Positions 1 through 9,314 are shown, counted from the first letter of the stretch. The stretch: 64,000 nt of DNA from Myxococcota bacterium (GCA_025057315.1 JANWXW010000153.1:52967-116966); one strand, 5' to 3'. The notes: a model not told the origin generated them from the sequence alone. Made by a program: numbers and translations.

Positions 1-8
1 ATGCTCTG

Positions 9-1979
9 GTGCTGTACCCGAGCGGACAGGAGCCCGCGGGGCGCGCCCTCAACCTGGCCAGTCGTCCCGTGGTCCGCCCGCCGTACTTTCAGCCCTCGCG
101 TGCCTTCTCCACCGAGGGCGATGCGGTCTTCTCGTCCCTGGAGCCCACCCTTGGCCTGGGGGACAGGCTGGACGCTCGCTATGTCGCCTACCATGTGGTG
201 GCGCACCGCGAGGCGGAGGCCTGGACAGCGGCAGCGCGCCAGGGCGGGCCCGTGCCCCTGGAGGACGTCTCCGGGGGCGTGGAGATTCTGCCGCTTCACC
301 CAGGGCAACCGGGCGGGGTGGCGGCGCCGCTGTGGCAAGGCCCACTGCGCGCCGGCAGCTACGACATCGTGGTCGAGCTAGCCGCCTCGGCAGCCGAGGC
401 CGAGAGGGTCCTGGACGCACGCTACGACCCGGCGGTGGACCTGCTGGACGGCGGAGGCCTGGCCGCTTTTACCGTCGCTGCCGACCCTTTCCTCCGGGGT
501 CCATTCGCCGTCGGCCGCGCGGCCTACAGCTACGATGACTTCTTCCCCGTGCTGGGTCTGGCCACTGACGTAGACCTGCGCGCAGAGGTGCGCTACCCGG
601 CGGTCGTGTCGGGCGAGGACACAGAGGTGGCGCCCGGCCGCCATCCGATCTTTCTTATCCAGCACGGCAACCACTGCTTCTGCGACACGGACAACCCACG
701 CTGTGGACCAGAGAACGTCGACCGGTACACCCACGCCAGCTGTCCCAACCGCACGCCAAACCACCTGGGCTTTGTTGACCTGCTCGAGCTGCTAGCCAGC
801 CACGGCATCATCGCCGTGTCCATCGATGCCTACGACCTGACCGGGCTGGTGCCGGCTTGGATCGAGGAGCGCGGCCTGCTCATCCTGCGCCACCTGGAGC
901 TGTGGTCGCACTTGTCCAACCCGACCACCTATCCGGCCTACCCCGATCCATTCCATGGGCGCTTCATGGGCCACGTGGACCTGTCGCGCATCTCCATTGC
1001 CGGCCATTCGCGCGGCGGGGAGGCCGCGGTATCCGCTTGGAACAACAGCCGCACCTTCTCCATTGGCTCTGTAGCCGCCATCGCCCCCACAGACATCCTC
1101 GGGCTGCCTGCCCCCCAGGTGCCCTTCTTTGTGATCGTGCCCGCAGCAGACTGGGACGTCAGCGACCTGAGCGGCGTGCGCCTCTACGACCGAGCCGGTA
1201 GCAGGATGGCGCCCCCGGCCCGCAGCCACAGGAGCGGCATCTACATCTACGGGGCCAACCACAACTTCTTCAATGCCGTCTGGGCCGAGCACCGCGACGA
1301 CTCCGACCCCAACCGCCCAGACTACCTTACACCCCAGGAGCAGCAGCGGGTGGCCTATGCCTATCTGTCGGCCTTTGTGCGGATGCACCTGCTGGGACAG
1401 ACCTACTACCTCGAGTTGCTCCGCGGCATGCAGCGCTTTCCCTCCATCTCGGGCTTCAAGATCTTCCCCATGCATCAGGAGTCCCAGCACATGCTGCTGG
1501 AGCAAGGCAGCGGCACGGGCGCGGCGCCCGTCGCCCTGAACGCGGTGCCGGTCCTGTCACCCTCGGTGCACATCGGCCAAGTGCTGCGCATACGCTGGGA
1601 CAGCGAAGGTGCCCTCTGGTATCCACTGCCACCAGACCGACGCGACCTGCGCCCCTACCAGGCGCTGTCTCTGCGGGTGGCACAGACCAACGCCGAGACC
1701 AATCCGATAAACGGCAGCCAGGACTTCCTCGTCGAGCTGCTGCATCATGGGCAGGGCCAGGCCTTCTATGTAGGTAGCCTCGGCCCCGTGCCGCCACCTT
1801 ACCGCTTCGCCTACCTAACCGAGCCGAACAACGTCATGACGACCGTGCGGCTGCCGCTCCAGCTGTTTGTCCAGAACGCGCCCGGCCTCTCGCTGGCCCA
1901 CATCGATGCGGTGCGACTGAGCTTCCGCCAGCCCCCGCAAGGAGAGCTGTATGTGGACGACATCGAGTGCTCCAGGTAG
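9..1979 (+). CDS. Secreted alpha/beta hydrolase, 5' end probably cut by window
   Basis: The frame is open to the left window edge, so the GTG at 9 is only the first start inside the window and no signal peptide is visible. Residues about 210-430 form an alpha/beta-hydrolase core: a strand leading into QHGNH, then a nucleophile elbow GHSRGG near residues 332-337 with Ser334. An Asp follows in the PAADWD region and a His in YGANHNF, giving a plausible Ser-Asp-His triad of the chlorophyllase/dienelactone-hydrolase type. A cysteine-containing stretch at residues 223-245 suggests an exported, disulfide-bonded protein. The last 130 residues look like a separate beta-sandwich. The substrate cannot be told; an esterase or lipase is likely. 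Confidence 0.75.
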   Translation: MLYPSGQEPAGRALNLASRPVVRPPYFQPSRAFSTEGDAVFSSLEPTLGLGDRLDARYVAYHVVAHREAEAWTAAARQGGPVPLEDVSGGVEILPLHPGQPGGVAAPLWQGPLRAGSYDIVVELAASAAEAERVLDARYDPAVDLLDGGGLAAFTVAADPFLRGPFAVGRAAYSYDDFFPVLGLATDVDLRAEVRYPAVVSGEDTEVAPGRHPIFLIQHGNHCFCDTDNPRCGPENVDRYTHASCPNRTPNHLGFVDLLELLASHGIIAVSIDAYDLTGLVPAWIEERGLLILRHLELWSHLSNPTTYPAYPDPFHGRFMGHVDLSRISIAGHSRGGEAAVSAWNNSRTFSIGSVAAIAPTDILGLPAPQVPFFVIVPAADWDVSDLSGVRLYDRAGSRMAPPARSHRSGIYIYGANHNFFNAVWAEHRDDSDPNRPDYLTPQEQQRVAYAYLSAFVRMHLLGQTYYLELLRGMQRFPSISGFKIFPMHQESQHMLLEQGSGTGAAPVALNAVPVLSPSVHIGQVLRIRWDSEGALWYPLPPDRRDLRPYQALSLRVAQTNAETNPINGSQDFLVELLHHGQGQAFYVGSLGPVPPPYRFAYLTEPNNVMTTVRLPLQLFVQNAPGLSLAHIDAVRLSFRQPPQGELYVDDIECSR

Positions 1980-2001
1980 AGCGGGGGCAGAGGTCCTGGT
2001 G

Positions 2002-2496
2002 ATGGTGTGCCTGTGGGGCTGCGTCTCGCCTGCACTGGCACCGCCGCCCGATCCTGGGACAGATTCCAACCGGACGACCCGTCCCGCAGCGGGATCTCTG
2101 CTTACAGAGCCGCCCCGGAGGACGGAGGCCACCGCCCAGCACCATCGGCCTGTGGTCCTGCGCAGCGCGTCGGTGCGCGAGCTGGAGCCAGCACTGGCGC
2201 GGGTTGCTGGGCCGCAGTTTCAGCGCACCGCCACCCGCCCCGTGGTCCTGGAGGTGCGCACCGCCGAGCCCATCGACCCCACGCCGCGCACCTGTCTGCC
2301 CCTGATTGTGCTAAACGGCCGCGTGCTGCCCAACACCTATGCCCGCATCGAGGCGCCAGACCAGCTCCTGGCCTTTCTGCCAGACCGCAAGCTGCTGCGC
2401 AGCGTCAACCAGGTGTGGGTGGTGTGGGCTGGCAACGAGCGCCAGACCGCCTCTCCCCACCCGCTGCAGCTGGAGGTCAGGGGCAAGGACGACTAA
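2002..2496 (+). CDS. Small putative lipoprotein
   Basis: A 164-residue protein. The chosen ATG gives a very short hydrophobic leader ending in a lipobox-like LWGC at residues 4-7. An in-frame GTG two codons upstream would lengthen the leader, and a GTG at 1951 would overlap the preceding hydrolase. The mature part is Pro/Thr-rich and then becomes a beta-rich segment of about 100 residues with two blocks ending in hydrophobic strands. It may be an IPT/Ig-like fold, but no family is recognised. It follows the hydrolase directly and is probably cotranscribed with it. Confidence 0.55.
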   Translation: MVCLWGCVSPALAPPPDPGTDSNRTTRPAAGSLLTEPPRRTEATAQHHRPVVLRSASVRELEPALARVAGPQFQRTATRPVVLEVRTAEPIDPTPRTCLPLIVLNGRVLPNTYARIEAPDQLLAFLPDRKLLRSVNQVWVVWAGNERQTASPHPLQLEVRGKDD

Positions 2497-2521
2497 AGAC
2501 CACTGCGCGGCTAAACCCCAT

Positions 2522-2544
2522 CTTCAGCCGGCCCCAAGCTGAAG
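2522..2544 (+). terminator. Hairpin before mdh, possible terminator
   Basis: CTTCAGC and GCTGAAG form a perfect 7-bp stem with a 9-base loop. A pyrimidine-rich run with several T residues follows within about 10 bases. It lies between the small lipoprotein gene and mdh, where a transcription stop would be expected. The T tract is interrupted, so termination strength is uncertain. Confidence 0.4.
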
Positions 2545-2616
2545 GTGGCTTCCCTTTTGTTCGTTCTTCCTATAGAGTCCCTGGCCCAATCGCTTGTCCA
2601 CAGAAGGAGCCGCACC

Positions 2617-3579
2617 ATGGAGCACAAGACCGATAGCAGGAGCCATGGCCGCAGCAAAATCGCCCTCATCGGCGCCGGCAACATTGGGGGCGAGCTGGCC
2701 GCCCTGTGCGCCCGCAAGGAGCTGGGCGACGTGGTGCTGCTCGACATCCCCGAAAAAGAGGGCCTTGCCAAGGGCAAGGCCTTGGACCTGGAGCAGAATG
2801 GTGCCATCGCCGGCTACGACTGCAACATCCGCGGCACAGCGAACTGGGCCGACTGCGCCGGCGCCGACGTCGTCATCGTCACCGCAGGCGTGCCGCGCAA
2901 GCCTGGCATGTCGCGCGACGATCTGCTGGCCACCAACCTCAAGATCATGCGCGGTGTGGCGCAAGGCATCAAAGATCATTGCCCCCAGGCCTTTGTCATT
3001 GTCATCTCCAACCCGCTAGATGCCATGGTGTGGGAGTGCGCGCGCATCACCGGCTTCCCCCATGCCCGCGTCTGCGGCATGGCCGGTGTGCTCGACTCGG
3101 CCCGGTTTCAGCTCTTTTTGGCCCGCGAGCTGGGGGTTAGCGTCAAGGACGTGCGCGCCATGGTGCTCGGTGGCCACGGCGACACCATGGTGCCGGTCAC
3201 CTCCTACTGCACGGTCAACGGCGTGCCGGTTCGACAGCTGATCAGTCCAGAGCGCCTCGCCGCCATCGTCGAGCGCACCGCGGCCGGGGGGGGTGAGATC
3301 GTCAAGCTCATGGGTACCAGTGCCTACTACGCACCGGCCGCCGCTGCGGTGGCCATGGCGGAGTCATACCTGCGGGACCAGAAGCGCCTGCTGCCCTGCG
3401 CCGCCTATCTGACGGGTCAGTATGGCATCCATGACCTGTACATCGGTGTGCCGGTGATCATCGGCCGAGGCGGCGTCGAGCGCGTGGTGGAGGTGGAGCT
3501 GACCGCTGAGGAGCGGGCACTACTGGAGCGAAGCGCCGCCGCGGTGCGCGAGCTGGTGGAGGCCAGCAAGAGGCTGTAA
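2617..3579 (+). CDS. mdh: Malate dehydrogenase (LDH-like type)
   Basis: NAD-dependent oxidation of malate to oxaloacetate in the TCA cycle; cytoplasmic. The 320 residues match the LDH-like MDH family. The dinucleotide-binding GAGNIG is at residues 19-24, an Asp at the end of beta-2 (LLDIPE) favours NAD, and the substrate-binding arginine lies in VPRKPGM. ISNPLD and the catalytic His in GGHGDTMVP are present. The ATG at 2617 was chosen because AGAAGGAG sits 8 bases upstream; a longer open frame begins at 2545 but lacks such a site. It is the first gene of a tight run with sucC, two bases downstream. Confidence 0.96.
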   Translation: MEHKTDSRSHGRSKIALIGAGNIGGELAALCARKELGDVVLLDIPEKEGLAKGKALDLEQNGAIAGYDCNIRGTANWADCAGADVVIVTAGVPRKPGMSRDDLLATNLKIMRGVAQGIKDHCPQAFVIVISNPLDAMVWECARITGFPHARVCGMAGVLDSARFQLFLARELGVSVKDVRAMVLGGHGDTMVPVTSYCTVNGVPVRQLISPERLAAIVERTAAGGGEIVKLMGTSAYYAPAAAAVAMAESYLRDQKRLLPCAAYLTGQYGIHDLYIGVPVIIGRGGVERVVEVELTAEERALLERSAAAVRELVEASKRL

Positions 3580-3581
3580 CC

Positions 3582-4778
3582 ATGAACATCCACGAGTACC
3601 AGGGCAAGCAGCTGCTGAGCCGCTTTGGCGTGCCCGTGCCCATTGGCAAGCCCGCCTTCGATTTGACCAGCGCCCAGGCTGCCATCGAGCAGGTGCAGGC
3701 CCAGAGCGGCCGCGAGGAAGTGGTGGTGAAGGCGCAAATCCACGCCGGCGGCCGGGGCAAGGGCGGCGGTGTGGTGGTCGCCCGTGATGGCGCCGCGGCG
3801 CGGCAGGCAGCTGAGCGCCTGCTGGGCATGCGCCTGGTGACCCACCAGACCGGGCCCGAGGGGCGCATCGTCAAGCGCCTGCTCATCGAGCAGGGCATGG
3901 ACATCGAGCGCGAGATGTACGTAGCGGTGGTGCTCGACCGCCAGGTGGGCCGCGTGGCGGTCATGGCCTCCACTGAGGGGGGGATGGACATCGAAGAGGT
4001 GGCGCGGTCCAGTCCGGAGAAGATCGTTCGCCAGCACGTGGACCCGGCCGTCGGCTTCCGCAGCTGGCAGGCGCGGCAGCTGTGCCTGGGCTTGGATCTA
4101 CTCCGGCACGGGCCGGCGATCTTCCAGCAGGGCATCAAGCTCCTGTCCCAGCTGGTGCTGGCCTTCCACGCCATGGACTGCTCGCTGGTAGAGATCAACC
4201 CGCTTGTGCTGACCCGCCAGGGGCAGCTGGTGTGTCTGGATGCCAAGCTGAACTTCGACGACAACGCCCTGTACCGCCACCCGGACATCGAGGACCTCCG
4301 CGACCTCGACGAGGAGGAGCCGGCCGAGACCGAGGCCCGAAAGCACGACCTGTCTTACATCAAGCTGAGCGGCGACATCGGCTGCATGGTCAACGGCGCT
4401 GGTCTGGCCATGGCCACCATGGACATCATCCGCCACTACGGTGGCATGCCCGCCAACTTCCTGGACGTCGGCGGCGGGGCCAGCCAGGACAAGGTCACGG
4501 CGGCCTTCAAGATCATCACCCGCGACCCGGCCGTGCGTGGCATCTTCATCAACATCTTTGGTGGCATCATGAAGTGCGACACCATCGCCGAGGGTGTGCT
4601 GGCGGCGGTGCGCGAGGTGGGCCTGAGCGTCCCGCTGGTGGTGCGCCTGGAAGGCACCAACGTGGCCCTGGGCAAGCGGATTCTGGACGAGTCTGGGCTA
4701 AACATCGTCTCGGCCTCCGACATGGCCGACGGCGCGCGCAAAATCCTGGCGCTGGTCCGCGGGGCCCAAGCCGCATAG
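3582..4778 (+). CDS. sucC: Succinate-CoA ligase, beta subunit
   Basis: The beta subunit carries the ATP-grasp nucleotide site and converts succinyl-CoA to succinate with substrate-level phosphorylation, together with SucD. Length (398 residues) is standard. The N-terminus MNIHEYQGKQLL is diagnostic. The glycine-rich KAQIHAGGRGKGG block, the metal-binding VEINPL motif and the C-terminal INIFGGIMKCD CoA-ligase signature are all present. It starts two bases after the mdh stop and ends nine bases before sucD, so the genes are surely cotranscribed. Nucleotide preference (ATP or GTP) cannot be judged by eye. Confidence 0.97.
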   Translation: MNIHEYQGKQLLSRFGVPVPIGKPAFDLTSAQAAIEQVQAQSGREEVVVKAQIHAGGRGKGGGVVVARDGAAARQAAERLLGMRLVTHQTGPEGRIVKRLLIEQGMDIEREMYVAVVLDRQVGRVAVMASTEGGMDIEEVARSSPEKIVRQHVDPAVGFRSWQARQLCLGLDLLRHGPAIFQQGIKLLSQLVLAFHAMDCSLVEINPLVLTRQGQLVCLDAKLNFDDNALYRHPDIEDLRDLDEEEPAETEARKHDLSYIKLSGDIGCMVNGAGLAMATMDIIRHYGGMPANFLDVGGGASQDKVTAAFKIITRDPAVRGIFINIFGGIMKCDTIAEGVLAAVREVGLSVPLVVRLEGTNVALGKRILDESGLNIVSASDMADGARKILALVRGAQAA

Positions 4779-4787
4779 GAGCTCCCG

Positions 4788-5669
4788 ATGGCGATCCTGG
4801 TCGACAAGAACACCCGTGTGCTGGTGCAGGGCATCACCGGCAAAGCGGGCAGCTTCCACACCCAGCAGATGCTCGAGTATGGCACCCGCATCGTCGGCGG
4901 TGTCACCCCTGGCAAGGGCGGTACTACCCATCATGGCGTGCCGGTGTTTGACAGCGTGGCACAGGCCGTCGAGCGCACCGGCGCGGACGCCACCGTCATC
5001 TATGTTCCGCCTGCCTTCGCCGCAGACAGCATCCTCGAAGCCATCGCGGCCGGCATCCCGCTCATCGTCTGCATCACGGAAGGCATCCCGATCCTGGACA
5101 TGGTGCCGGTGCGGCGGGTGCTGGACAGCCAGACCGGACCGCGCCGGACGCGCCTGGTCGGGCCGAACTGCCCGGGGGTGATCACGCCCGGGCAGTGCAA
5201 GATTGGCATCATGCCCGGCTACATCCACCGGCCTGGGCACATCGGTGTCGTGTCGCGCTCCGGCACCCTGACCTACGAGGGGGTGCACCAGCTCAGCCAG
5301 CTCGGGCTGGGACAGTCCAGCTGCGTCGGCATCGGCGGCGACCCGGTCAAGGGCATGGACTTTGTCGAGGTGCTCCAGCTCTTCGAAGAAGACCCGGACA
5401 CGCACGCCGTGCTGCTGATCGGCGAAATCGGCGGGTCGTCGGAGGAGGAGGCAGCGGCATTTATCCGCGCCCACATGAGCAAGCCTGTGGCCGCATTCAT
5501 CGCCGGGCAGACCGCCCCGCCGGGCCGGCGCATGGGCCACGCCGGTGCCATCATTTCCGGGGGCAAGGGGACCGCCGCGGACAAGATCGCAGCGCTGGAG
5601 GAGGCCGGTGTCCGGGTGGCGCGCTCACCGGCCGAACTGGGGCGGACCCTGCAGGCGGTGCTCAAGTAG
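4788..5669 (+). CDS. sucD: Succinate-CoA ligase, alpha subunit
   Basis: The alpha subunit binds CoA and carries the phospho-histidine intermediate. A Rossmann-type start contains QGITGKAG (residues 14-21). GPNCPG and the SRSGTLTYE motif follow in order, and GRRMGHAGAI places the phosphorylated histidine at residue 251. The length of 293 residues is normal. GAGCTC nine bases upstream of the ATG is a modest ribosome site, consistent with coupling to sucC. The partner nucleoside diphosphate kinase lies immediately downstream. Confidence 0.97.
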   Translation: MAILVDKNTRVLVQGITGKAGSFHTQQMLEYGTRIVGGVTPGKGGTTHHGVPVFDSVAQAVERTGADATVIYVPPAFAADSILEAIAAGIPLIVCITEGIPILDMVPVRRVLDSQTGPRRTRLVGPNCPGVITPGQCKIGIMPGYIHRPGHIGVVSRSGTLTYEGVHQLSQLGLGQSSCVGIGGDPVKGMDFVEVLQLFEEDPDTHAVLLIGEIGGSSEEEAAAFIRAHMSKPVAAFIAGQTAPPGRRMGHAGAIISGGKGTAADKIAALEEAGVRVARSPAELGRTLQAVLK

Positions 5670-5697
5670 CCATCCACACTCTGAGAGGAAGCTGGCC

Positions 5698-6129
5698 ATG
5701 AACCGAGAGCGGACCCTCAGCATCATCAAGCCCGACGCCGTGCAGCGGGGCGTCACCGGACATATCATTCAGCAGCTCATCGACGGGGGCCTGCGTCCCC
5801 TGGCGATTCGCACCATGCGCCTGTCGCTGGAACAGGCGCGGGCCTTCTATGCCGTGCACCGTGAGCGGCCCTTCTATGATTCGCTGTGCGCCTTCATGTC
5901 GTCGGGACCGGTGGTGGTAATGGTGCTAGAAGGGGAAGGAGCCATTGCGCGCAACCGCGAGCTGATGGGCGCCACCGACAGCAAGAAGGCCGCCCCGGGC
6001 ACTCTCCGCAACCGCTTTGGTACCGACATCGAGCGCAATGCCGTCCACGGCAGCGATAGTCCGGAGACGGCACAGGCCGAAATCGCCTTCTTTTTCTCCG
6101 GAGCCGAGTTAGCAGCCCTGTCGTCCTAA
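5698..6129 (+). CDS. ndk: Nucleoside diphosphate kinase
   Basis: Transfers the gamma phosphate from ATP to nucleoside diphosphates through a phospho-histidine. The 143-residue protein begins with RTLSIIKPDAV and contains the active-site NAVHGSDS, with His117. The ATG at 5698 has GAGAGGAAG about 9 bases upstream. Its place after sucCD makes functional sense, since it can interconvert the ATP or GTP produced by succinyl-CoA ligase. The operon mdh-sucC-sucD-ndk appears complete here. Confidence 0.97.
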   Translation: MNRERTLSIIKPDAVQRGVTGHIIQQLIDGGLRPLAIRTMRLSLEQARAFYAVHRERPFYDSLCAFMSSGPVVVMVLEGEGAIARNRELMGATDSKKAAPGTLRNRFGTDIERNAVHGSDSPETAQAEIAFFFSGAELAALSS

Positions 6130-6156
6130 CACAAGAGCCGTGCACCGACCAGGCCG

Positions 6157-6855
6157 ATGGGGCACGCTAACAGCATGTCCATCGGACGAGGGTACCTGCT
6201 GCGTGCAGCTGGAGCGCTGCTCTTGCTGGCCCTGCTGGGTGGGGCGGGGATGTTGGGGCAGTGGCATGAGGCAAGGCGCCGCGAGCGCGAGGTGCTGACG
6301 CGCAGCGCCAGCGTCGTGGCCGCTGTGCGGGAGTTGGCCCGGCTGGAGACGGCCGAGTATCACCTGGAGCGGATCATCGACCTGCGCCAGGAGCAGCCGC
6401 TTCTCTTCGGCCTGCTGGAGAGCGAGGACGCGCTGCTGCTGGTGGCCGCCGGCGATGTGACTGCAGGCGTGGACCTGGCCACCCTCGGCGAGGGCGACGT
6501 GCAGGTGGACCTGCCAGCCGGTCGCGTCCTGCTACGCCTGCCAGCGCCGGCCATCTTTCGCGCCGCACTGGACGAGCGAAGAACCTATGTCCACAGCCGG
6601 CGCACTGGGCTGTTGGCGCGCCGCGACGAGCGCCTGGAGGGACGGGCCCGAGCGCAGGCGGTGGACTCCTTCATTCAGGCCGCCCACCAGGCCGGCATCC
6701 TCGAGCGGGCACGCACACAGGCCGAACGGCTCGTGCGCACGCTGCTGCGCGAGCTGGGCTTTCGCGAGGTCGTGATCGCCTGGCGGCCGGCCCCCCCAGC
6801 ACCCTGGCCAACTCAACCTGAGGGGTCGGCTGGCCCCTACAAGTCGTCGCCGTAA
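6157..6855 (+). CDS. DUF4230 membrane-anchored protein
   Basis: A 232-residue protein with one N-terminal transmembrane anchor (about residues 14-34) and an extracytoplasmic domain. The VRELARLETAEYHLERIID stretch is typical of DUF4230, a domain of unknown function. The C-terminal half is helical and ends in a proline-rich tail. An alternative ATG at 6175 removes six residues and leaves the anchor intact. Its 3' end overlaps the convergent zinc-ribbon gene by 19 bases. No biochemical role is known for the family. Confidence 0.75.
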   Translation: MGHANSMSIGRGYLLRAAGALLLLALLGGAGMLGQWHEARRREREVLTRSASVVAAVRELARLETAEYHLERIIDLRQEQPLLFGLLESEDALLLVAAGDVTAGVDLATLGEGDVQVDLPAGRVLLRLPAPAIFRAALDERRTYVHSRRTGLLARRDERLEGRARAQAVDSFIQAAHQAGILERARTQAERLVRTLLRELGFREVVIAWRPAPPAPWPTQPEGSAGPYKSSP

Positions 6856-7124
6856 TACTCGTTGGTGGTCTTGTAGGGGTCGTCGGGACGAAACTCGGCG
6901 AACTTCGGGCCTTCCGAGCCGTCCTCGCCGCCGGTCCCCGTCGATCCGGTCTGTGCCGAGCTCGCTGATGCGCCACGGCGGCTGGCCCCCGCGATGGCAA
7001 AGTGGGATGGAAGGCGTTCTAGCCGGCTGCTCTGGCACTGGCTGCAGCTCGCCTGTTCACTGTACCAGACGATCGCTTCGAACCGAGTTCCGCAGTCACT
7101 GCACAGATACTCGTAGATCGGCAT
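6837..7124 (-). CDS. FmdB-type zinc-ribbon protein
   Basis: A 95-residue protein beginning MPIYEYLCSDCG, the signature of the FmdB/CxxC_CXXC_SSSS zinc-ribbon family. Two CxxC pairs (CSDC and CSQC) can hold one zinc. The remaining residues are polar and disordered, rich in Gly and Ser, ending in an acidic tail. Members are often called regulators, but the function is not established. It is the last gene of the minus-strand run, preceded by an AT-rich promoter-like region. The reading frame is clear, and CAGGAT precedes the ATG. Confidence 0.85.
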   Translation of the reverse strand: MPIYEYLCSDCGTRFEAIVWYSEQASCSQCQSSRLERLPSHFAIAGASRRGASASSAQTGSTGTGGEDGSEGPKFAEFRPDDPYKTTNEYYGDDL

Positions 7125-7142
7125 CGCGTGATCCTGTAAAAG

Positions 7143-7160
7143 TAGTATTTTAGGATACTA
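7143..7160 (-). promoter_or_regulatory. AT-rich promoter region with inverted repeat upstream of the zinc-ribbon gene
   Basis: TAGTAT and ATACTA form a perfect 6-bp inverted repeat with a 6-base spacer. It sits inside a markedly AT-rich stretch (about 7136-7175) in an otherwise GC-rich window. On the minus strand this stretch contains TAAAAT and TATAGT, which could serve as -10 elements for the zinc-ribbon gene starting at 7124. The palindrome could be an operator. No clear -35 box is visible. Confidence 0.4.
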
Positions 7161-7237
7161 TATTAAAACTATCATGGCCCTCCGCCAGAGGGCCGAGCTG
7201 TCCCTATCCCGTCCGGGTAGCCGGCGAGCAAGCGCTG

Positions 7238-9229
7238 CTAGTAGCGGTGCAGCACCAGGCCGCCCGGACCGACAATGTACACGTCGTCCTGCGCAGCGGC
7301 CGAGATGGCGCTCAGCTCCAGGTTGGTCAGGGCCGGTGCGTCGTTGGACCAGGTGGTGCTCGCACGCCGCAGGATGAGACCATGGGTGGCGATGGCATAG
7401 TAGAGGCTTGTGCCGGGCACGGTGCAGCCGGCCACAGGCGTGCGGCCGCCAAGCTGAAGCGGCTCCACCACCCAAGAGCCCCCCTGGCGGCGCAGCGCGG
7501 TGGAGCGGTTGCCCAGCACGTAGACATCCTCGGCGCTGCGGCCGAAGACCGACACCAGCGCATCGGTGGTCAGGCCATCGCCCTCGCGGGCCCACACGCC
7601 CTGTGACCGGCGCAGGATCAGGCCGCCAGCGCCCACGGCATAGACGACCAGTCCCGGGCCCGCGCCCGTGCCCCAGACGCCCAGCAGATCGACCGCTGGC
7701 ACGCCCGCGGGCAGCGCCTCCAGCGACCAGCGCCCGTCTTGTTTGCGTGCGATCCGCCCGCCCCGACCGACAGCGAAGACGGCATCTGGCCCGACCCACA
7801 CCGCGGTCAGGTCCTGACCAGTCAGCACCGCCCCCTCCAGCACCCACTGCCCCGCCAGGCGGCGCAGGATCGTCCCCGCCGCCCCGACGGCGTACACCTC
7901 GGCCTCGCCGCCCTCCCGGGTGGCGGCCCACCCGGCGACGGCGCTCAGGTCCTCATGGGTGACCCCTTCGCCCTCGGTGGTCCAGGCGCCCAGGGGCGAG
8001 GTACCGCGGCGGCGCAGGATCAGGCCGCCGGCGCCCACGGCATAGACCTCGTCGGCACTACGGGCCCAAACGGATGACAAGGGGCGGCTGGTGATGCGGC
8101 TGGACAGCTGCGTCCAGGTGGCCAGCTCGCGACGCAACACCGTGCCGAGGTTGCCCACGGCATACAGGGTCACCTGCCCGCCGCGCACGGTGCCCCAGGC
8201 CGCGGCTAGGTGTTCGCTCGTCAGGGCGATGTTCTCAACGTGCCAGGCGCCGGCAGAGCGGCGCAGCACGGTGCCGCGCTGCCCGAGGGCGAACACCTCG
8301 TCGCCGGCACCCCAGACCGCGGTCAAGTTGGCAGAGACCGGCGTGCGCTCCACGGTCCATGTGCCCCCCTGTCCCCGTAGCACGGTGCCACCGTCGCCCA
8401 CCGCATACACAGCACCACCGGCGCCCGTGACGGCATTGAGCTGCTGCGTGGTCAGGCCGTCGGCCTCGATGACCCAAGTGCCGCCTTTCCGGCGATGGAG
8501 CACCCGCCCCCCAGCCCCCACCGCGTACACCTCCTGTTCGGCTCCGGCGCCCTGGCCCCAGACGCCACCTAGGTAGACCGTGGTCAGGTCCTGTGCCTCG
8601 CGCTGCCAGATGGTGCCGCGAACGCGATAGATGCGCCCCGTGGTGCCCACCACGTAGAATTCCCCCGGCACGGGGCTACCCCAGACTGCCGTCAGGGTGC
8701 CCGCCCCCCCGCCGGTGGGCGGCACCACTTCCTGCCATCGGCCAGCCACGCGCAGCAAGGCTTTCTCATAGACCCCCACGGCCAGCAGCTGCAGGCTGTC
8801 GCCGCTGCCACTGCCGGAGATGGCCAGCAGGGCGCGCTGATCGAGCAGCTCGCGCGCCTCATGCTGCCAACTGCCCTTGTGTCGGCGCATCAGGGTGCCG
8901 CTGTCGCCCACGGCCCACAGCTCGTCCAGGGCCGCAGTGGCCCCGGCCACACCAAACAGCCCGCGCAGGTGGTTGCCCTGAGGCTGCGGGCTCTCCCAGC
9001 GCCAACCAGACGGGGCCCGCTGCGACATGTCGGTCGGGCCAGACCCCCCGTCGAACCGAGTGGGGTCCATCGGCCCGCCTCCGGTGTCGGGGGGCAGTTC
9101 CTGGGTGCAGCCGGCGGCTGCTGTGCCCAATACCAACGCCACCCGCAGGGCCCAATTTCCCCGCGCTCGGTCCGGAATAGCCAGGTCCCCCCCGTGGGGG
9201 CCAAGCCGAGACAAACGGCCTATTATCAT
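7238..9229 (-). CDS. Lipoprotein with 14 propeller-type repeats
   Basis: A 663-residue protein. A hydrophobic leader ends in the lipobox TAAAGC, with the cysteine near residue 40. An internal GTG 10-12 codons before that cysteine would give a more normal leader length, so the true start is uncertain. The rest is built of about 14 repeats with the core pattern VYAVGxxGxILRR preceded by AVWG and a Trp, each about 40-45 residues. Fourteen units fit two seven-bladed beta-propellers, as in YCF48/BNR-like folds. It is probably anchored outside the inner membrane or at the cell surface. Ligand unknown. Confidence 0.8.
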   Translation of the reverse strand: MIIGRLSRLGPHGGDLAIPDRARGNWALRVALVLGTAAAGCTQELPPDTGGGPMDPTRFDGGSGPTDMSQRAPSGWRWESPQPQGNHLRGLFGVAGATAALDELWAVGDSGTLMRRHKGSWQHEARELLDQRALLAISGSGSGDSLQLLAVGVYEKALLRVAGRWQEVVPPTGGGAGTLTAVWGSPVPGEFYVVGTTGRIYRVRGTIWQREAQDLTTVYLGGVWGQGAGAEQEVYAVGAGGRVLHRRKGGTWVIEADGLTTQQLNAVTGAGGAVYAVGDGGTVLRGQGGTWTVERTPVSANLTAVWGAGDEVFALGQRGTVLRRSAGAWHVENIALTSEHLAAAWGTVRGGQVTLYAVGNLGTVLRRELATWTQLSSRITSRPLSSVWARSADEVYAVGAGGLILRRRGTSPLGAWTTEGEGVTHEDLSAVAGWAATREGGEAEVYAVGAAGTILRRLAGQWVLEGAVLTGQDLTAVWVGPDAVFAVGRGGRIARKQDGRWSLEALPAGVPAVDLLGVWGTGAGPGLVVYAVGAGGLILRRSQGVWAREGDGLTTDALVSVFGRSAEDVYVLGNRSTALRRQGGSWVVEPLQLGGRTPVAGCTVPGTSLYYAIATHGLILRRASTTWSNDAPALTNLELSAISAAAQDDVYIVGPGGLVLHRY

Positions 9230-9314
9230 ATCTTACAATGGTTGAGGGAGCGGCCTTTCATGTCAAGCGGCGCCTCCATGACCCGAGCCGGCGCGGAGTT
9301 ACAGAACGGGTAAA

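Noticed and set aside
2007..2636. Long open frame overlapping the lipoprotein and the mdh start
   Set aside because: Its protein is Arg/Pro-rich shadow sequence, in a different frame from both genes.
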